Part shown: one piece after another, positions 40,774 through 43,005 of the stretch
Layout of the letters: every line of letters starts with the position of its first letter
Numbering within the stretch: the first letter of the stretch is position 1
Origin: Brevundimonas sp.
GTDB taxonomy: Bacteria > Pseudomonadota > Alphaproteobacteria > Caulobacterales > Caulobacteraceae
Length of the DNA stretch: 43,005 bases
Direction of reading: 5' to 3'
Assembly: GCF_004210735.1 (NCBI RefSeq)
Contig: NZ_SDZL01000024.1
Location: forward strand, 1 to 43,005
The notes under the pieces: model-generated
What the model was told of the DNA's origin: nothing
The model's database searches: none
Seen by the model: only the letters and a program-made list of their open reading frames with translations
Made by a program: the position numbers and the translations under genes

Positions 40774-42159
40774 TCAGTCAGCTACGTTCCCCGCCTCAGA
40801 ATAGAACTTGGCTATCATCTGCGCCCAATACCGATCGAAAATACCGACATGGTTACGCAGCTGACGGCGAATTGCCGGCGAGTCTAGCTCCCGTGCCGCC
40901 CGGTACGCGTACTGTACAAAATTCCTGCTATCGCCCCAGTGCGTAAAGCGTCCGATGACTACGCGCTTTCTGATTTCGTCAGCCGGAATCCCGTCGCGCT
41001 TAGCGGCGCGAACATAGCGCCGAAGGTTTGTCTTCATCCGGGCATAGAAGGCCTTCATGCTTTCTGAACGAATGCGGATGTTGGCTCCATCGAATATGAA
41101 ACCAAGGTACTGAAGCTGATCTCCTGCAGACACCAACGTTGATCCCTGTGTCGCAAACTGCGTGCGGCAGGTCTTCTTGTCGTTGAGGGAGAGGTGGATA
41201 GCGGATGCCTCAGCGCGGATGAGCGTCAAGAATTCTGCCTCAAGGTCTCCCCGTGGGAGCACGACCGCGATGTCATCGCTGTATCGTCGATAGGATCCGC
41301 CACGCGCCTCGACCCACGCCTTAACCGTGGCGTCGAAATCCAACATATAGATGTTGGCGAGCAGCCCAGAGAGCGGCGTGCCTTGGGGAATTCCGTGATC
41401 CTTCTGGTTTCGGCGAATAAGCTTGCGGATGACTTCCCGAAACACGTCAATGCTACAGATGCGTCGACCTTTCGGTTTGCCCAGCCGCGCCTCGATGTCC
41501 TTCGCTTCGACATACTCGAAGCGGGTCAGTCGGCGGAATATGGAAAGCCAATCGTCCGGGAAATGGTCGCAACCCAAGACGCCCATGAGTCTGCTTCGCA
41601 GATTGGTATGATTTAGGCAGTCGAAGAACTTGGAAATATCGAGACAGATTACGGAGCATTCGCCTCGAGTTCGTATCTCATCGAAAAGAGATTTGGCGAA
41701 CGGGACATTGTAGCCGATGCCTCCCCGGTAAGCCAAAACGCTGGATCCGAGCTGGCGTTGAGCGAGGACAGCTTCATATTTGTCAGCAAGGACAGACGCG
41801 TACGTTGCATAGATCGCTGAATCCATGTGGGCCGCGTACTTAATTTCACGTGGCTTTTCGTCAACCACTGGCGGGAAGACGCTGAAGTCGATCTTCCGTC
41901 GCGTCTTGGTATAGGCCAGAAGGGGGAAGAACGCATGTTGAGCGACCTGATCGCTCGTCAATACAAGCGCGTCCAAGGCTGCCCGGTCGAGTGGGTCATC
42001 GAAGTGTTTATACTCTCGAACCTTGAGCGTCCGAGACGTTACGCGCCGGGGGCGGGTGCCGTTCAACCCTTGCGCTCCCCCGGCTGCATTCACGATGATG
42101 TTCCGGCCTGGACCGGCCACGGCATTAACATTCTGGCGTATAGTCGTGACGCCGGTCAT
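40774..42159 (-). CDS. Reverse transcriptase, unknown-group (DRT/UG) antiviral type
   Basis: RNA-directed DNA polymerase of 461 residues. Visible RT motifs: PREIKYAAHMDSAIYATYAS (residues 103-122, motif 1 region), CLDISKFFDCLNH with catalytic D174 (motif A), HGIPQGTPLSGLLANIYM (motif B), RRYSDDIAVVLP with D295/D296 (motif C, YxDD), LSLNDKKT (motif D), QLQYLGFIFDG (motif E). After the palm comes a helical thumb-like region (RFTHWGDSRNFVQYAYRAAR, SPAIRRQLRNHVGIFDRYW). There is no maturase (X), HNH, nitrilase or integrase domain, so it is neither a group II intron nor DRT1. The stand-alone size and motif 1 recall DRT2-class RTs, which use an upstream ncRNA as template, but UG class is not proven. 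ATG 42159 is chosen (GAGG 5 nt upstream); a TTG at 42186 is less likely. Composition is clearly AT-richer than the neighbours, a sign of transfer. Confidence 0.92.
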   Translation of the reverse strand: MTGVTTIRQNVNAVAGPGRNIIVNAAGGAQGLNGTRPRRVTSRTLKVREYKHFDDPLDRAALDALVLTSDQVAQHAFFPLLAYTKTRRKIDFSVFPPVVDEKPREIKYAAHMDSAIYATYASVLADKYEAVLAQRQLGSSVLAYRGGIGYNVPFAKSLFDEIRTRGECSVICLDISKFFDCLNHTNLRSRLMGVLGCDHFPDDWLSIFRRLTRFEYVEAKDIEARLGKPKGRRICSIDVFREVIRKLIRRNQKDHGIPQGTPLSGLLANIYMLDFDATVKAWVEARGGSYRRYSDDIAVVLPRGDLEAEFLTLIRAEASAIHLSLNDKKTCRTQFATQGSTLVSAGDQLQYLGFIFDGANIRIRSESMKAFYARMKTNLRRYVRAAKRDGIPADEIRKRVVIGRFTHWGDSRNFVQYAYRAARELDSPAIRRQLRNHVGIFDRYWAQMIAKFYSEAGNVAD

Positions 42160-42242
42160 GGAGACCTCATCATGCCCACCGGGCAATCCGCGATCTGGTG
42201 CAAGTTACTCCTCACCTCGGTGAAGATCGCCCTTGCGTCCAT
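42156..42242 (-). CDS. 28-codon leader ORF coupled to the reverse transcriptase
   Basis: ATG 42242 is preceded by GGGGGGA at 8 nt. The product (MDARAIFTEVRSNLHQIADC ... MMRSP, 28 aa) ends with a TGA that overlaps the reverse transcriptase ATG (ATGA), the classical arrangement for translational coupling. The same frame is open further upstream to 42368 (70 codons) without a stop. It also overlaps the stem 42190-42230. It may be a true leader peptide, or a chance frame within a template RNA. Confidence 0.4.
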   Translation of the reverse strand: MDARAIFTEVRSNLHQIADCPVGMMRSP

Positions 42243-42381
42243 TAACCTAGTCCCCCCAAGTCCAGCGAACTCATCTCGGGGCAGCACGGTTCTGCACTGA
42301 TTCGATAGCGCGCAGCAACGGCAAAGATTACGGAAGCGTTGATCGCTTGATGAGCCGAGTCGCTGCACCGCGCAACCGCTC
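42160..42381 (-). ncRNA. Candidate structured RNA between mutL and the reverse transcriptase
   Basis: The 222-nt gap upstream of the RT is long for this compact genome and contains inverted repeats, read on the minus strand: GCGATCT (42230-42224) with AGATCGC (42196-42190), enclosing TCACC-GA-GGTGA (42223-42212); AAGCG-ATCAA-CGCTT (42348-42334); and CTCATC/GATGAG (about 42352 and 42272) enclosing the latter. In DRT2 and DRT9 systems a non-coding RNA of about this size and position serves as RT template. No promoter was convincingly identified; a weak TATCGAAT lies near 42301. The assignment is by position and structure only. Confidence 0.45.
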
Positions 42382-43005
42382 TCACCTTCTCCCGAACAGC
42401 CGCTCCAAATCCGCCAGCTTCAGCTCCACATACGTAGGCCGCCCGTGGTTGCATTGGCCTGAGTGGGGGGTGGCTTCCATTTGGCGGAGGAGGGCGTTCA
42501 TTTCGGGGGCGGACAGGGTGCGGCCGGCGCGGACGGAGCCGTGGCAGGCCATGGTTCCGCAAACCTCGGCCATGCGCTCTTTCAGCGACAGGGCGGCGCC
42601 GTGTTCGGCCAGGTCGTCGGCGATGTCGCGGATCAGGCCCTGAACGTCCGTGTCGCCCAGCAGGGCCGGGGTTTCGCGCACCAGGACGGCGCCGGCGCCG
42701 AACGGTTCGACGATCAGCCCCATCTCGGCCAGTTCGTCGGCGCGGGCGGCGACGCGCTCGGCCTCGGCCGGGTCCAGCTCGACCACCTCGGGCGTCAGCA
42801 GGGCCTGGCGGGTGACGGCGCCGTCGGCCATCTGGGTCTTCATCCGCTCATAGACCAGGCGCTCATGCGCCGCGTGCTGGTCGACGACGACCAGGCCGTC
42901 GCGGGTCTGGGCGACGATATAGGTGGCGTGGACCTGACCCCGGGCGACGCCCAGGGGGTAGTCGAGGGGGTCGGGGGAGTGAGTGGTGAGTGGTGAGTGG
43001 TGAGG
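42382..43005 (-). CDS. mutL: DNA mismatch repair protein MutL, C-terminal part (cut by the window edge)
   Basis: Only the interdomain linker and C-terminal dimerisation/endonuclease domain are inside the window (207 codons to the edge). The domain begins [19 protein letters not shown], and [18 protein letters not shown] carries the endonuclease motif DQHA-x2-E-x4-E, so this is a nicking MutL like those of bacteria without MutH. The family end is [20 protein letters not shown] and ERLFGRR. The linker at the window edge is encoded by 7-bp tandem repeats (see 42981). The N-terminal ATPase domain lies outside. Confidence 0.95.
   Translation of the reverse strand, partial: PHHSPLTTHSPDPLDYPLGVARGQVHATYIVAQTRDGLVVVDQHAAHERLVYERMKTQMADGAVTRQALLTPEVVELDPAEAERVAARADELAEMGLIVEPFGAGAVLVRETPALLGDTDVQGLIRDIADDLAEHGAALSLKERMAEVCGTMACHGSVRAGRTLSAPEMNALLRQMEATPHSGQCNHGRPTYVELKLADLERLFGRR
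42981..43004. repeat. 7-bp tandem repeat inside mutL
   Basis: GAGTGGT is repeated exactly three times (42981-42987, 42988-42994, 42995-43001) and continues with GAG to 43004, preceded by a partial GAGT (42977-42980). It may extend beyond the window. It encodes part of the MutL interdomain linker as a Thr/His/Ser/Pro/Leu repeat. Because 7 is not a multiple of 3, gain or loss of one unit would shift the frame. Confidence 0.85.

Noticed and set aside
41827..42300. 157-codon plus-strand frame antisense to the reverse transcriptase N-terminus
   Set aside because: No domain or signal sequence, and the opposite frame carries conserved RT motifs; treated as a shadow.
1..43005. CRISPR array, insertion sequence, prophage or rRNA operon
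   Set aside because: No regularly spaced repeats, transposase, structural phage genes or rRNA sequence were found anywhere in the window.

Overview
The window reads as chromosomal DNA of a GC-rich alphaproteobacterium of the order Caulobacterales, most likely Brevundimonas or a close relative. The main evidence is a clear PopZ, a FliX next to a divergent flgI operon, a single-cysteine DksA, a perfect CtrA box (TTAA-N7-TTAA), an alphaproteobacterial LexA box (GTTC-N7-GTTC), and dense, often overlapping genes. Coordinates and translations were read directly from the sequence. Family names rest on recognised motifs, because no database search was possible.

Layout, left to right. Positions 1-5000 hold an ABC-F ATPase preceded by a small membrane-peptide ORF, then the flagellar block flgI-cheL-flbY (minus strand) facing fliX, then dksA. 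Positions 5000-10500 hold gltX, a small secreted protein, a LOG-family hydrolase, a lipoprotein, a CtrA box followed at once by an intrinsic terminator (a possible small RNA unit), tRNA-Asn, a SpoU methyltransferase, a 40-residue membrane peptide, tRNA-Cys and a degenerate isoaspartate methyltransferase. Positions 10600-18740 carry tolC, popZ, valS-tlyA, a glycine-zipper envelope protein and a TrmA/RlmD-like RNA methyltransferase. Positions 18737-23032 carry a radical SAM gene behind a LexA box, cobS (without cobT), ohr, a small unknown gene, a J-domain gene and bolA. Positions 23140-30607 carry a hybrid histidine kinase, an ATP-dependent DNA ligase, an MscS channel, a threonine aldolase-like enzyme and an ATM1-type ABC exporter. 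Positions 30604-33664 (minus strand) carry xerD, accA, a response regulator and a helical partner. Positions 33734-39436 carry aroK-aroB-acetyltransferase, an MliC-like lipoprotein, tadA, an RluB-type pseudouridine synthase, a GFA-family protein and rsmD. Positions 39394-43005 carry an HTH protein, a palindromic repeat region, a low-molecular-weight phosphatase, a reverse transcriptase and the C-terminal part of mutL.

Most of the window is core genome: translation and RNA modification, cell polarity, flagellum, shikimate and fatty-acid synthesis, and DNA repair. The clear foreign element is the reverse transcriptase (40774-42159, minus). It is AT-richer than its neighbours, sits between mutL and a phosphatase gene, has intact RT motifs including YSDD, and belongs by appearance to the unknown-group (UG/DRT) antiviral RTs. 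About 220 nt of possible structured RNA lie upstream of it, and a 28-codon leader ORF ends inside its start codon. This is the best candidate for an undescribed or newly variant system here. The CtrA-box mini-transcript and the out-of-frame heptamer repeat inside mutL are the next most interesting signals.
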